64,000 nt of DNA from Pseudorasbora parva (taxonomy: Eukaryota > Chordata > Actinopteri > Cypriniformes > Gobionidae). How positions within the stretch are numbered: position 1 is the first letter of the stretch; each line of letters opens with the position of its first letter. The stretch spans positions 26,087,809 through 26,151,808 of the forward strand of contig NC_090183.1 in NCBI RefSeq assembly GCF_024679245.1, read 5' to 3'. The translations under genes were made by a program, and so were the position numbers. The notes beneath the pieces were generated by a model. The model had not been told where the DNA came from, made no database searches, and saw only the letters and a list, made by a program, of their open reading frames with translations. Shown piece after piece: positions 12,748 through 24,055 of the stretch.

Positions 12748-14448
12748 TGTAAAGGGGTTCGTTGATGGAAGGAAGGAGGCAGGAACCAGTGAACGTTCAA
12801 CAAACTTTTTAATTTCAAAATAAATAAACAAAACGAAAGTAAAACCGCAGGCAGCCCCTCACGGACAACTGCCCCCACACACACACATAATTAAACGCGG
12901 GCAGCCCCTCACGGACGACTGCCCACACACTAGGGGTTGAACGACTTCCATTTTTTTAAAGTCGACATTTATGTGATGAAACTCACTTATGTGAAGAAGA
13001 ACTCGGGTCTTCATGTTTTACAGGACAGCTATGGCATATGACACAGCGCTGCCCATAAGGTTATTAATCCTACATAACAGCTTTTGTATCAGTTCTTTTG
13101 TCTTATCGTCGTTATATTTCTCACAGATTTCTGCTCTTTCTGAATAAGATACAGATAAGTAGCACAATAAAGATTACATGTATGAATGCATTAGTGAGTG
13201 ATTGCGTGTGAATTAATTCTACCTGGCAGCATCTCTCTACTAATAGTGAAGCTGTGAGTTTAGTTATCAAGAAATATATACTAGAACTTTTCAGTTTCTA
13301 AGCTATTTTACTGATAGATCACAGAACAGTGTTGATAGATTTCTGCGTTACTGAATGCATGGTTTTGTGAGGCACGCGCGATCTCCGCGTGATGTGCGAT
13401 CGGCTATGTGTGTGTGTGTGTCAATGCAGCACGCATTAGTTTAGCGCGATGATTAACTTACGGGTACAATAAGCCTGCATTCTCCTGATCAATGTTGAGC
13501 ATCCAGATGGTATAATCAAACGTGTCTTGTGGAGAGCATTTATTTGTCATTTTTAACTGTTCAAAACAGAGCCTGCGTGTCAGGAAATTGTTTATCGCCC
13601 TCTACAGGCCAGCGACTAGTCGACGTCAAGCTTAAAGCGTCATGACAGGGCATTAAGGTCGACTAGTCGATTGGTCGACTAGTTGGTGCAACCCCTACCG
13701 CACACATAAAAAAACATAAACAAAACTCAAACTCAACATAAATCCTCCTTTTATGCTCCTGTCACTTGGCCGCGAGACGAGGCCGGTCCCTCGCTTGCCA
13801 CATACCCCCATCGCCCCTCGCAGGCCGGGGGGCACTCCTGGGGCCGATCATGGCGGCCGCGGCACCTGGGAGTAAGGACAGAGAGGCGAGAGAAATGGAG
13901 ACGGGGAGCTACAGAACGAGAGGGGAGAGAGGGAAAAAAAAAAAACACTGACACACACTGCCGTTCGGCCCTCCGCACTCAGCACTCACGGTGCTGTGCG
14001 ATGGCACTGGACGCTTGGGGAACAGCTCGATCCTCCTCCGCCCCCTGGCGGCCGGCGGTGACTCCTCCTACTGAGGGACCCGGCAGCGAGCCCCGCGCTC
14101 CCTGCTCCTCCCCTATCCGGCAGACGGCAGCAGGCTCCGGGTCACGGCAAGCGTGGCGACTCCTCCGCTCCCTCTCGGACGGTAGCCACCCCACCTCGAC
14201 CCAGGGGCACGGCAGCGAGGTCTCTGTCCCACCTTCCTCGCTCCAGCACCATCGCCTTGGGCAGCCCTCGCGGTCCTCATTCATCCTCGCTGGCTGACCT
14301 CCTCAGCACCGCGATCCCCCTCAGTAGCGAGAGTTCTTCGACAGAATGTCCCTCCTTCCCCCCGGGTTTTGGCACCAGTGTAACGTGGTTCGTTGATGGA
14401 AGGAAGGAGGCGGGAACCGGCAAACAAACTTTTTAATTTCAAAATAAA
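12748..14448. repeat. GC-rich dispersed repeat with direct repeats at both ends
   Basis: A left block (12748-12835) and a right block (14379-14448) are direct repeats. Both contain ggttcgttgatggaaggaag and aactttttaatttcaaaata. Between them, apart from a hAT insertion, is strongly GC-rich DNA including ggcagcccctcacgga twice. The repeated ends fit either terminal direct repeats of a small retroelement or a tandem dimer whose second unit is truncated. Frames across 13750-14290 are open because of GC content and show no protein family. Confidence 0.55.
12931..13697. mobile_element. Non-autonomous hAT element
   Basis: The ends read TAGGGGTTGAACGACTTCC and TAGTTGGTGCAACCCCTA, with GTCGACTAGTCGATTGGTCG just inside the right end. 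Flanking ccacacac (12923-12930) and ccgcacac (13698-13705) form an 8-bp duplication with one mismatch, as expected for hAT. It is 767 bp, non-coding and nested in the GC-rich repeat. Confidence 0.85.
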
Positions 14449-15175
14449 TATCTACATAGAGGGTATGTGGCTTACTTAAGGGGAAAAAATGTCCAGATAC
14501 AGTTTCACAGGTCCATTTACAACCCTATAAATTGTCCCTAGGATGTAATGCTCTCTCTTTGCCTTATTTGGATATTGATGTTCATGAATATTAATCATGA
14601 ATATTAATGTTGAGCTCTGCTCAAGTTCAGTTGTTCAGCTAACACAATTGGAAACAGCACAAGCGGCCCGTGAGTCCTGACAGAAAAAAGACTGAATGAA
14701 TGATTGTTTAAACAACATTTTAGACTCAACGATATTGCATGTTTATATAACATTAGTAACAATGTAGGCTACACAGTGACTGTGATGTACTCTGAAATAC
14801 AAGCATGCAAAAACATCATACTTCAGTTCTCAAAAATAAAATTATATATTTGTTACAAAATGAATATCGTTTTAACTTATATGGTGGAGACGTGGTTAAC
14901 TTATATGGTGGTGACGTTAGGTAGAAAGATCGAGTGAGCAATTCTTTAAGCAACTAAACTAGTATGACATGCGTATCTACGGTTGTATTTTGTAATACAA
15001 AATAATATTAACCTTTGTCATTAGACACACTATTTAGATTTGTATGGTACTTGGTGTTTTTGTTGTTACTGTACTAGCATCTTGCATCATCTAGACGATG
15101 CTGTCTCTCTAAGAAACTTTCAATGTAATCAGAAATAGTTTAAACAGTCAATAAGTGGATAAAATCGCTACTTAC

Positions 15176-15392
15176 TGCTTGCAGGAATACAGATGGAATT
15201 GCCCTTTTCTTTAATTTTAGACGCTGAGTGAAGATTGCTTGAAATGGGCTGAGCAAACGAACGATTTTGAATTAAATTGTTGCGGTGTCTGAATATAAAA
15301 AACATCAACCATGACTGTTGACATTTTTTATCTGTGGGAAGGGTTTGAAAAGTCCTCACATCCCCTGCACAGCCTGGAACATGACATTTGTG
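15176..15392 (-). pseudogene. THAP zinc-finger exon, decayed
   Basis: The minus strand encodes CHVPGCAG, then RTFQTLPTDKKCQQSWLM, clearly homologous to the THAP exon at 52033-52386. The first zinc pair (C-x4-C) and the conserved Trp are present. The region of the C-x2-H pair has a deletion and frame shift relative to the other copy, so the finger cannot form. The exon end retains a GTAAGT-type splice donor at 15170-15175. No catalytic transposase part follows. It is a relic of a transposase N-terminus, not a host gene. Confidence 0.7.
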
Positions 15393-15645
15393 TCCATGAG
15401 AGCTGCCGTTTTTTGCTATCCTCGAGTGTCGCTTGTTTACCTCTAGTCATGATGATTCGGCTCCATCAGTTCCGCCTGACAATGAACATGTTCAGACATA
15501 TGCAAATATTGGGGGCGTACATATTAATGACCCCAGAGATTGCGTCACAGTTGGCGTTATGTTGAGAATCACTTATTTTTCCGTGGTGTTTTTCATGCAC
15601 AAGATTTACAAGAAGTAAAAGCTAATGGTATTTGAGACTCACAGT

Positions 15646-16923
15646 GGCCCTCATTTATCAATCTTGCGTAGAAACGGGCGTATATGTTGGCGTAAGATTA
15701 TGCTTACACTCCTCTCACCGCCTGATTTATGAAGCTGTGCGCACCTCTGCAATCCAGGTGTACGCAATACTTGCCCTTGATAAATGCCGCAGCTGAAAAC
15801 GATCGTCATTAGAATAACACGCCCCTATATATTCAAGTCTCCGCCTCCCCCACGCCCTCATTTTACGCCATGGACACACGGAAGACGGCAAAGAAGCGAA
15901 ACTTCTCCGACGTGGAGATCGGGCGCGCCTCAATCATCTTACTAGTCCACTAGTCAGGGCAGTGATTAGGACATAAGTCAATGGGCTGACTCCCTGATCA
16001 GTGCCCTGACTACTGAACTAGTGAGATGATTGAGACGTGCCCATCAAGACAATTACCAGGGAAGTGGAAAAAAGCTAAATTGTTTTATTTAGGAGTTTAA
16101 AGACTGGGATTAAAGGCACCCAAAAAACAAACAAATATGGACCCAAATTACGAGTACTGTTAATAGTGTGGAGGTTGAGAAGCGCACTCCAGCAGTTTAA
16201 AGCTGTTTGGAGGATAGGCCTACTTATCACAATGCATTATTTTACAGCACGTTTTGAAACAATTAGCATTTAATTTCGTATCACGGCACATGTATTGGGG
16301 TGTACGATATGATGATGTGATGTGGAGTAGCCTACCATTCATTCACATTAATAATTGCATGACAATTTGTAAGATTCTTTTTATTATATTATTATGATTT
16401 TTATTATTAATGACACTTATTGTTATTTAGAAGAAGAATGTCATTATTATTTATTTTATTAATATTTAAAAGAAGAAGAATGTAATTTTTATTATTTTGT
16501 CAGTCTGAATTATTCAGTCCCAGTCCGTGCGCAGCTGCCGGGCAGGCTCGCAGCTGGAGGAATACATGCCTCTGCTTTGGTAGCCTATAGTCACACAAAT
16601 TAAACATTGAAGTCTACGTTGCACAAAAATAAACACTGAAGTTTATAATTACAATGTTGTTGTTGTTGTTGTTGTTTTTTACAGTGGGTCATAATATAGC
16701 TTAGCATATCTTTGTCAGTGCGTTCTGTGGTGTTAGGAATTGTTTTTCTGCGCATTTTCGCATTAACTCCAAACGTGCGTACACCACCTCCTGAGCTGGC
16801 GTCGGATTTGAGCGTGCCGTACGCCAACGTCCATATTGATAAATCTCAAAGTCACCGTGGGTTTGGGTGTACGCAAGGTATACGCTGGAAATTTGGTGTA
16901 CGCACTTTTGATAAATGAGGGCC
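15646..16923. mobile_element. PIF/Harbinger-like non-autonomous element, long copy
   Basis: The perfect terminal inverted repeats are GGCCCTCATTTATCAA and TTGATAAATGAGGGCC in sense. The target duplication is agt on both sides (15643-15645 and 16924-16926). The uninterrupted host sequence is visible at 51880-51895 in the other THAP element copy. It is 1278 bp and non-coding. A 3-bp duplication favours the PIF/Harbinger group, although the trinucleotide is not the usual TWA. A shorter relative lies at 22727-23243. Confidence 0.8.
15921..16042. mobile_element. 122-bp palindromic MITE with 3-bp TSD
   Basis: The arms beginning GGGCGCGCCTCAATCATC pair with the right arm ending GATGATTGAGACGTGCCC. 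Complementarity extends about 45 bases per arm through ctagtcagggcagtgat. Flanking atc (15918-15920 and 16043-16045) is a 3-bp duplication. It sits inside the 15646-16923 element and is absent from the shorter relative at 22727. Confidence 0.8.
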
Positions 16924-17159
16924 AGTATGTGATGTCCATGAACTGAACTCTTATTATTTCACTATGGCAAGGTTAACTTAATTTTTCATTCTAGGGCAGG
17001 TTTAAATATTTTGCATTTCAGGGGGACGATCTGCACAATAACACATTTAAATGCCAAACATCAACATGTTCTGTCTGTTCATCAAAGCTATTCTTACAAG
17101 TGACCTCTAAAACTGGATTTTAATAAAGAAACTTACAATATTAAAGTTTAAAACACAAC

Positions 17160-17335
17160 TGTTTTGGTTTCCATGGACTTCCACTAAGTCAATGGGAACT
17201 GAAACTGCTTGGTTATCAACATTTTCCAAATATCTTCTTTAGTGTTTCACAGAAGAAAGAAGAAAAAAACATACAGGTTTGGAATGACATGAGTTAAAGG
17301 ATGACAATTTTAATTTTTGGGTGGATTATCGATTT
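17160..17335. repeat. Dispersed cyprinid repeat fragment
   Basis: Contains atatcttctttagtgtttca, then acaggtttggaatgacatga and a degenerate tttttgggtgga end. The same phrases occur at 7561-7620 and 8640-8705. Truncated and non-coding. Confidence 0.5.
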
Positions 17336-20300
17336 CAGATCACTGATATTAAAATGGTGCACACTGATGTTGCTACCTTGATCATATTTGACAAATCTAT
17401 AGATAACCTTTGGGACTAAAACTCCTACTCATTCATAGCCGCCCTACATGAATTCAATGCACAATTCTCAGTACACAATATTGCAACTACTGAATGAACG
17501 AAACAAACATTATCAAAATTCCAACTGAAAAGGGACTGAGATTGTTTGGCTTTTATCACCGAACAGCTCATTCCACTAAACGCCCTTTCAGCACAGCTAT
17601 GAGTCGTCTCATCGCTATGAGGTCACTGAGGAAGCTCCCACCAGTGTGCCGGATCCAGTCAGAACGTTGTCTATTGACATATTTCCTTCAAGAACACAGG
17701 GCCAGGGCAAAGTAAACATCGGCCTGCAAGGCATGCGCTCGCACTGATGCTCAGATGGGCCGATTTCTCATATCAGATTTCCCCAACATATTTCTGTGGC
17801 TGCCTAGACTAAGCAGGAGTCCACGTTAGGAACAGATAACGAGTGTCTTTCACACAGCACCGACACGTACCAGGGTGCTTATCTCTGCACCTCCTCACAT
17901 GCCAGTGCAACCAGGACAGGGAGGAGATTGTTACATTTGGTGATTTGTTTTTGCTTCTCAAAGCAGATAAAAATGTGCATAACTCTAAGGAATCCGTGTC
18001 CAGCTATGAATGTACAGATGCTACTGACATTATAACACTTCTAGGGATAGTTCAACCAAAATTCTACCTTCAGATTTGCTTCGTATTGGCATCCACTGTA
18101 TGGTCAAAATAAAATAAAATATATTGTAAATTATCTATTTTTATTTTATTTTAAGTTGATAAAGTGTTATTATATATTTAAGTACCTAGTAATATTAATG
18201 AACTACATAAAGGGTTAGTTTTGATTCAGGGTTGGTGATATGCAATTATGCATTATTTACTGTTATTACGCTAGTGACTGCTTATAACAAGGACACTGTA
18301 ACATGAACGGTTACCAATCATACATCTCAAGATATATCCTTTTTATGACCCACACTGAAAAAAAGTTTGATTTACTTTGAAGCATTTTTCACACATAACA
18401 TACAAGTACATTTTACAAACAAGGCAAAAGGGACCTTTTTGAAGTAGAAAGAGTAAACAGTAATAGTATTTTCTTGTAAAACATACTCTAAGTACAGAAA
18501 AGAAATAAAAGTAATACAGATTTTGAGCAACATGAGCGTGAGTAAATGACCATTCATCATTTTTGGATGATGGACTAGTTTTTACTATTTTACTTTCTTT
18601 GGACTAATAAATGTTCAAAAATGTAATTCTTGCATGAGAAAAAAAAAAAAGAATGTAGGAAGGAATTTGATTCAAGGATGTTTTTAATAGAGAAAGTCAT
18701 TAGAAATACCTTCAAATGAACAAAGGGATACAATTCTTCCGAACCGCTTACAACCATTACCGACAGAGCTCATGTAGACCTCTGAGCTTGATCTCCAGAG
18801 ACATCTGCTTTGCCCCCTAAGACCCGACATCCTGTCATCCCGCAGCGACTGAACCTCCCTTTCATTCCCTCGTCTGTAATGGCAGCAATTAAAATATAAG
18901 GTAAACTTTTCAGCAGCCTTTCATGGTACTGAAAGGCATTGTGCTGCAAATGGGGAGTAATGTATTCATCCCTAGGTAAACATCCCTGCCATGTCCCTTC
19001 TGCAGAACAGAGGAGAACAAAATGAAAGTGATAATTTCTCCCCCTCTGAGAATTCGCCTCTTTAATTCTGACAGTAAACTCGTGGCTGTTACGGGGTGTT
19101 AAGTAGGATTTAAAACTTGTCAGACAAGACATGTTTGAAATTGCTTTAAATAAGAGTACTGTGTTGCTGTCAACCAGAGGCTTAGAGGAACATACTCTCA
19201 CAATTGAGGCACTCATCTAAGCTCAAAGAACCATGCCCCTGCTCTGCTTCTACTCCTTCCTGCCTGCGTCCTGCCTCATAACACTGTGATCCAGCCCCTC
19301 CTGGTGGTGACATGTGCAGTGACACTATCCAGTCAGATGGCCACCCACAAAACCTCAAATGTGGAGGCCCATGGAGAAAATCTGTTGCATTCAATAAAAC
19401 ATTCATATTCTAAACACCGTAAGCCTGTTTAATGCAAATGAAAGAGACAGATGAGCTTGGAGATTTGAAATATAAATGTTGATGCTGGAATTGAGATTTA
19501 TTCATCTCATATTCACCCATTTTAGATTCATTCTACGCACTGTAAAAAACGATGTGTGAGTCCTTGATTTAGATGTTATTTCACCGACATGACCTCTTTA
19601 AGTCTCTATTCCAGTGTTAAAAGAAAATATGGTAATCATATCAGCAAATAACACCAGTATGTATGCCAAAGGACTGGATGCTGTAAAATCTGTGATCGGG
19701 CCCGACACTAGAACATTAATTAATGAGCGCATTACTGTAGCAATTAGCCCATCATAATTAGAAATGAGGGCACATCCAAATATTTCTGTGTCTTTGTATT
19801 AAGAACGACTGGTAAACAATATCTGACATATTTAGATAATTAAGCCGGGTAAAAAGAGGTCTCGAGTCACCAGGGCAAATACACACAGAGACCGTAGTGA
19901 GTCTTCTTAATACAGCGGCTTTTGATGTGAAATACTGCTATTAAGGAAGGTTATGCGCATCGATATGATAAAACAGTGTCCATGATTAAGAAAAGGAAAC
20001 TTTCTAGTCCGTGCCAAGATCTTAAATCTTGTACTCTTTGTATTTATGTTGGTTTAAGCGTTTGAAAAAAAATTTATATCATTTGTTTATATCATCAAGT
20101 GTCAATTTAATCATTCTACAGTCTCAAGATAGTACAACCATCAATTAAACAGTAAAAACATATTTTACATACACCTTGAATACATGCGAGTACATGGCTT
20201 AATTTTCCAACAAATATATTAATTCATTGATTATTACATTTATTAAAACATTATATTTAAGGTAAATATCATTTCTGGGGTGTCACACCACATGACTGAC

Positions 20301-22238
20301 AAAACTCATTATCTAATATTTTAAGATTATTAGATAATGAGAATATTAGATATTTTAGACCCACATTCATGAGGTTTTGCATGGGCCTTTTCTATTATGT
20401 CATTTCCTGTTTTCTGCATGTTTCTGTATGATGGTTGCACTTCATGGCCTCAATTTTGTAAAAAGAAAATGAACATATCTAATTAATTTCAATTTAAAGA
20501 CATTGTATTTGCAAACTGCATTTTTGAACCATTAACCATGAACCAATACATTCAAGCATACTGAGCCTAGGTTTATCAATATTGGTATATTGTTTCGAGA
20601 CAATACAAGAAACGGAGCACGTCGAGCTACCATGATTTTGGTAGCCGTATTTATTCAGTGTCCGAAGCACTCAATGAGCAACGGAGCAATTTGCAGCTGG
20701 TTCTTCAGCATGTTGCCAAGTTTCTGGGAAGTAAAAATGGAAAGCGGCAGATAAAACACGGGCGAGAACGGAGTTGGAGGATGACGTTAAGAACTAACCC
20801 TCTGAAGCACCTTGTCCACGATCTGGCAACCACTCTTGGCGTGGCGAGTCTTTATCGTACAAAGGGATTAGATCGCCCAGTCTAAGAGCCTCCAAGTTAT
20901 TAGCACCTTCTTATACAAAGTATAACAGCAATCCTAAAGACATTGATTGCAGGGAACAGTTCAAATATGATTTCCTTATAGCTATTGTATGCCTTAAATA
21001 GAAGCACACCGCTAAGCAGCTTATGATATTATGAAAAGAATGTTCCCTCAGGGACATAATATGCCAACAGTGACAGTAAGGAGAGATTCGTATTTACCCA
21101 GATTGGCTGTACTTACGTCAAGCATTCTCCGAGCTTGTGGGAGGGAACACGGGGCAGTGGCAACAGCTCGGTTTCGATAAGCACTTACCGTGAATAAAAG
21201 ACAAGCATGAAAGTGAGGTTTAGCCTCTTTAAAGATTCCTCACCAAATGTAGAGGCAGATAGGGCAGGTGCCTTTGGTTCCGGACGTGATTAGCCGTCTG
21301 TGGCTCACTGTTCCTGCAGAAACGAGACATTGCAGAGACATTGTCCAAGCTTGTCCAGGTGGGGGACCTGTCATCCCAAACCAGGGCTTAACAGAGCGCC
21401 GCTTCGAGCAAGAGATTAGGACCCGAGAATTTAGATTCTTCTCTTTTTTTCATTGCATGCTTAATCCAAAGTACTGTTTTTTTCCCCCTCTTTCCTTTTC
21501 TCTTGGTTGCTCTCGCTCTGACATTCTAGGATCACTTCATGTCATTCTGTTTTAATAATTTCTGTGCTTTATTTTTATCTTCCAATGTTATTCAGATTTT
21601 CTTTTTTTCCCAAGATGAGCTGGGTTTGATTTGTTCTTCATTATGCAGTTTTTTCAAGGATAAAAAGGAAGGCTTTTATTGGGTTTTCTTGGGATGGGCT
21701 GGCACGGCTGTGGTCTTGACGGATAAATACACCACAGCAGCTCTTCCTTTGCTAGAACGAGCAAGATACTATTGCTGAGCCACACAAAATTCCCAGACAC
21801 ATTCTGAATCTCTATGAAAACACTCAAGTCACTAAACTGTAGCCTGTTTACACTTGTGTAGATGCTATACAGCTGGAAACAACTAAGGCACTACAAAGAA
21901 TCACTCTGTTGTTGAGGTTGTTGGCCTTGAGTATGAACTCTGACTACAAATCATTTATATATTTAAAGGCATAACTACAGGCATGATATTTGTTTGCCAA
22001 TGCTTTCCTCCATCTTTTTGATCCCAATGATTGTGAAATATGATGATGACTCCCTTACATCCCCACTTAAAATATAAAGGCATTGCTATAATTTTATGTC
22101 AGCCCATTTATATTGCTAGAAAAATATTAAAATATACCATTATAAAAGGCAAAACAGTTACATAATGTTAACAAAATTAGATCATTTGGCCATCAAAAGT
22201 ATTCTTCTACATTCACCAAATTTGAATCTTTCTGAATT
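17336..22238. other. Repeat-poor island without a recognisable gene
   Basis: About 4.9 kb with few transposon signatures; only short repeat-like phrases appear near 18040-18110 and 18350-18560. No ORF shows a protein family, and the open frames at 17494-17715, 18770-19216 and 20658-20885 look accidental. Base composition is more balanced than elsewhere, notably at 17500-17940, 18750-19330 and 19640-19920. The last holds several TAAT/ATTA cores, such as attaattaatgagcgcatta. This is where conserved non-coding or regulatory DNA is most plausible, but that is inference. Confidence 0.4.
20305..20341. repeat. Short hairpin, 13-bp perfect stem
   Basis: The arms ctcattatctaat and attagataatgag are perfect reverse complements around an 11-base loop. 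It lies in the repeat-poor island. It could be a MITE stump or chance in AT-rich DNA. Confidence 0.6.
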
Positions 22239-22511
22239 TTAAAGGGGTGATGAATTGAGAAATCATCTTTCCCTTGAGCTTTTGATATATGAAAGGTCAT
22301 GGTAATATAAAAATATCCTGTACATTTCAGAGCTGAAAACTTCCTTGCTAGTCAAAGAAAAGCTTTTAAAGACACCAGGCCCAGAAAACGATCGTGTGCG
22401 CATCTTGACGTAATCTGTTGCGAAACACCGCCTATATAGTGCGTCTAATTCAGTAGCCCCGCCCACCAGCTCATGGAGCTGTTCGGATCACACTAGCCAG
22501 CAGCAATAAAC

Positions 22512-22726
22512 ATGCCGAAGAAGATAGCAAGATATTGCGCTATTCCTGGTTATGGAAGAACACAGTTGCTGCATAAGGATCCTAATATTAGGAATGAGTG
22601 GTTGAACTTTATTTTTAATGAACTTCCAGCTGACGTGGGGAAGACATTATGTGTGTGTTCGCTTCATTTCACAGCGGAATCGTTTGTAAACAAGTCTCAG
22701 GTCGATGCTGGATTTGCAGACATATT
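22512..22726 (+). pseudogene. THAP-like zinc-finger exon, broken
   Basis: The frame begins MPKKIARYCAIPGYG and continues through WLNFIF, CVCSLHF and FVNKSQVDAGFADIL. In THAP fingers two cysteines are followed by a C-x2-H pair. Here Cys9 is present and Cys49-x2-His52 is present, but the second cysteine position (residue 14) is tyrosine, so zinc binding should be lost. The frame is cut near residue 72 by the insertion at 22727, and beyond that the ORF continues into the inserted element. The start codon follows the related untranslated leader shared with the 43-kb copy. It is a transposase N-terminal relic. Confidence 0.7.
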
Positions 22727-23243
22727 GGCCCTCATTCATCAATCTTGCGTAGAAACGGGTGTATATGTTGGCATAAGATTATGCTTACACTCCTCTCACC
22801 ACCTGATTTATGAATCTGTACACACTGCTGCAATCCAGGTGTACGCAATACTTGCCCTTGATAAATGCCGCGGATGAAAACGATCGTCATTAGAATAACA
22901 CGCCCCTATATATTCAAGTCTCTGCCTCCCCCACGCCCTCATTTTAATTAAGCGAAACTTCTCTGATGTGGAAAAATGAGACCATCACCAGGTGGAAAAA
23001 ACAAAATTGTTTTATTTGGGAGTTTAAAGAGTAGGATTAAAGGCGCCCACAAAAACAAAATATGGACCCAAATTACAAGTACTGTTAATAGTTTGGGGGT
23101 TGAGAAGCGCACTCCAGCAGTTTAAATAGCTGTTTGAATGAGAAATTACCTATCACAACGCATTATTTTACAGCACGTGTTTTGATACAATTCAATTGTA
23201 TGCTGGAAATTTGGTGTACACAATTTTTTGATAAATGAGGGCC
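22727..23243. mobile_element. PIF/Harbinger-like non-autonomous element, short copy
   Basis: The termini GGCCCTCATTCATCAA and TTTGATAAATGAGGGCC match the 15646-16923 element. The target duplication is att (22724-22726 and 23244-23246). The empty site, catattgagatta, is present at 47835-47847. At 517 bp it is an internally deleted relative of the long copy. Confidence 0.85.
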
Positions 23244-23593
23244 ATTGAGATTAAAACACAATGCTGTTTCTTCTATATTGGATCTGACAGGAATGGTGCA
23301 ACACACTTATGTGAGTAAAACGTGTAAAAACGTATTTATGTAATAGTATTGCATTGTTATAGATCATTTTGATTATGTGTGCATATCTAACAGAACATAC
23401 CTTTAGCACGCTAGACTCAGACATGTATAGGCTAGGGTTTGCAAAGCCCAACGTCCCGGGGCTATGTGTTTTCCTGGCGGGCTACCAAAACGTAAGCCTG
23501 TCGGCAGGCTGGTGGATCGCAATAGTGAAATAATATTCCTTTCTTGATCTGCGCTGTTCACTGTTTCTTAACTTGACATTTGAAGGGTGTGCA

Positions 23594-23596
<3 letters not shown>

Positions 23597-23664
<68 letters not shown>
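23597..23664. repeat. (GT)34 microsatellite
   Basis: A pure GT run inside the second-family THAP element. Not coding. Confidence 0.95.
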
Positions 23665-23666
<2 letters not shown>

Positions 23667-24055
23667 CGTGCTTATATCCACCGATCAGGCAGGCCAAAAT
23701 AATATTCCAGTCAATCAGGGGTGGATGAGAAATCAATCGTGTTTGTTTGATAAAGGAGTTTATGAGTCCTGTGGTAAAGAGAATTATTCCGGTTGCCCTT
23801 TTCAAAACAATCCCTCCCTCATGTGAACTGACAGGGGGGCAGAAGCTCATTAAATATGCAAATCTTATCCAATCCTAGCTGTGGGCGTTTACTTCTAAGT
23901 CTCCAGTGCGGCCCATCAAAACCCAGCGTTCAGGAGAGAGCCTCAAAACCACTGAATGTAAAAAAAAACACACAAACATTATTAGTTGACATCAAACAGT
24001 ATAAAAAAATAAAAAAGCAAGTTCATGACACCTTTAACTTTATAAAGATCTTAAT

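Larger units (their letters stand above)
14462..17005 (-). mobile_element. THAP-domain (Kolobok-like) element, copy 2
   Basis: This is the reverse complement of the element at 51809-54494. Its right border reads CTAGGGCAGGTTTAA and matches the TTAAAGGTGCCCTAG start of that copy. Homology runs through the THAP exon to the phrase ggtatgtggcttact at the left, where both copies stop matching, so the far terminus is missing or diverged. It is interrupted by a 3-bp-TSD element at 15646-16923. A THAP exon together with a TTAA border suggests Kolobok; this is inferred from established knowledge of that superfamily. Confidence 0.7.
22239..24037 (+). mobile_element. THAP-domain (Kolobok-like) element of a second family
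   Basis: Bordered by TTAA at both ends (22239-22242 and 24034-24037). The termini read TTAAAGGGGTGATGAA and TTCATGACACCTTTAA, a clear inverted pair. It encodes a THAP-like N-terminus at 22512-22726. It is interrupted at 22727-23243 and holds a TG microsatellite at 23597-23664. A third copy, heavily deleted, occupies 43079-47890. It lacks any catalytic transposase domain and is non-autonomous. Confidence 0.8.

Noticed and set aside
13751..14297. Several open frames over the GC-rich segment, both strands
   Set aside because: High GC lowers stop frequency. Frames overlap on both strands, composition is Arg/Ser/Pro-rich and there is no family signature.
18770..19216. 148-codon open frame on the minus strand
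   Set aside because: No domain and no homologous copy. The DNA looks like single-copy non-coding sequence.
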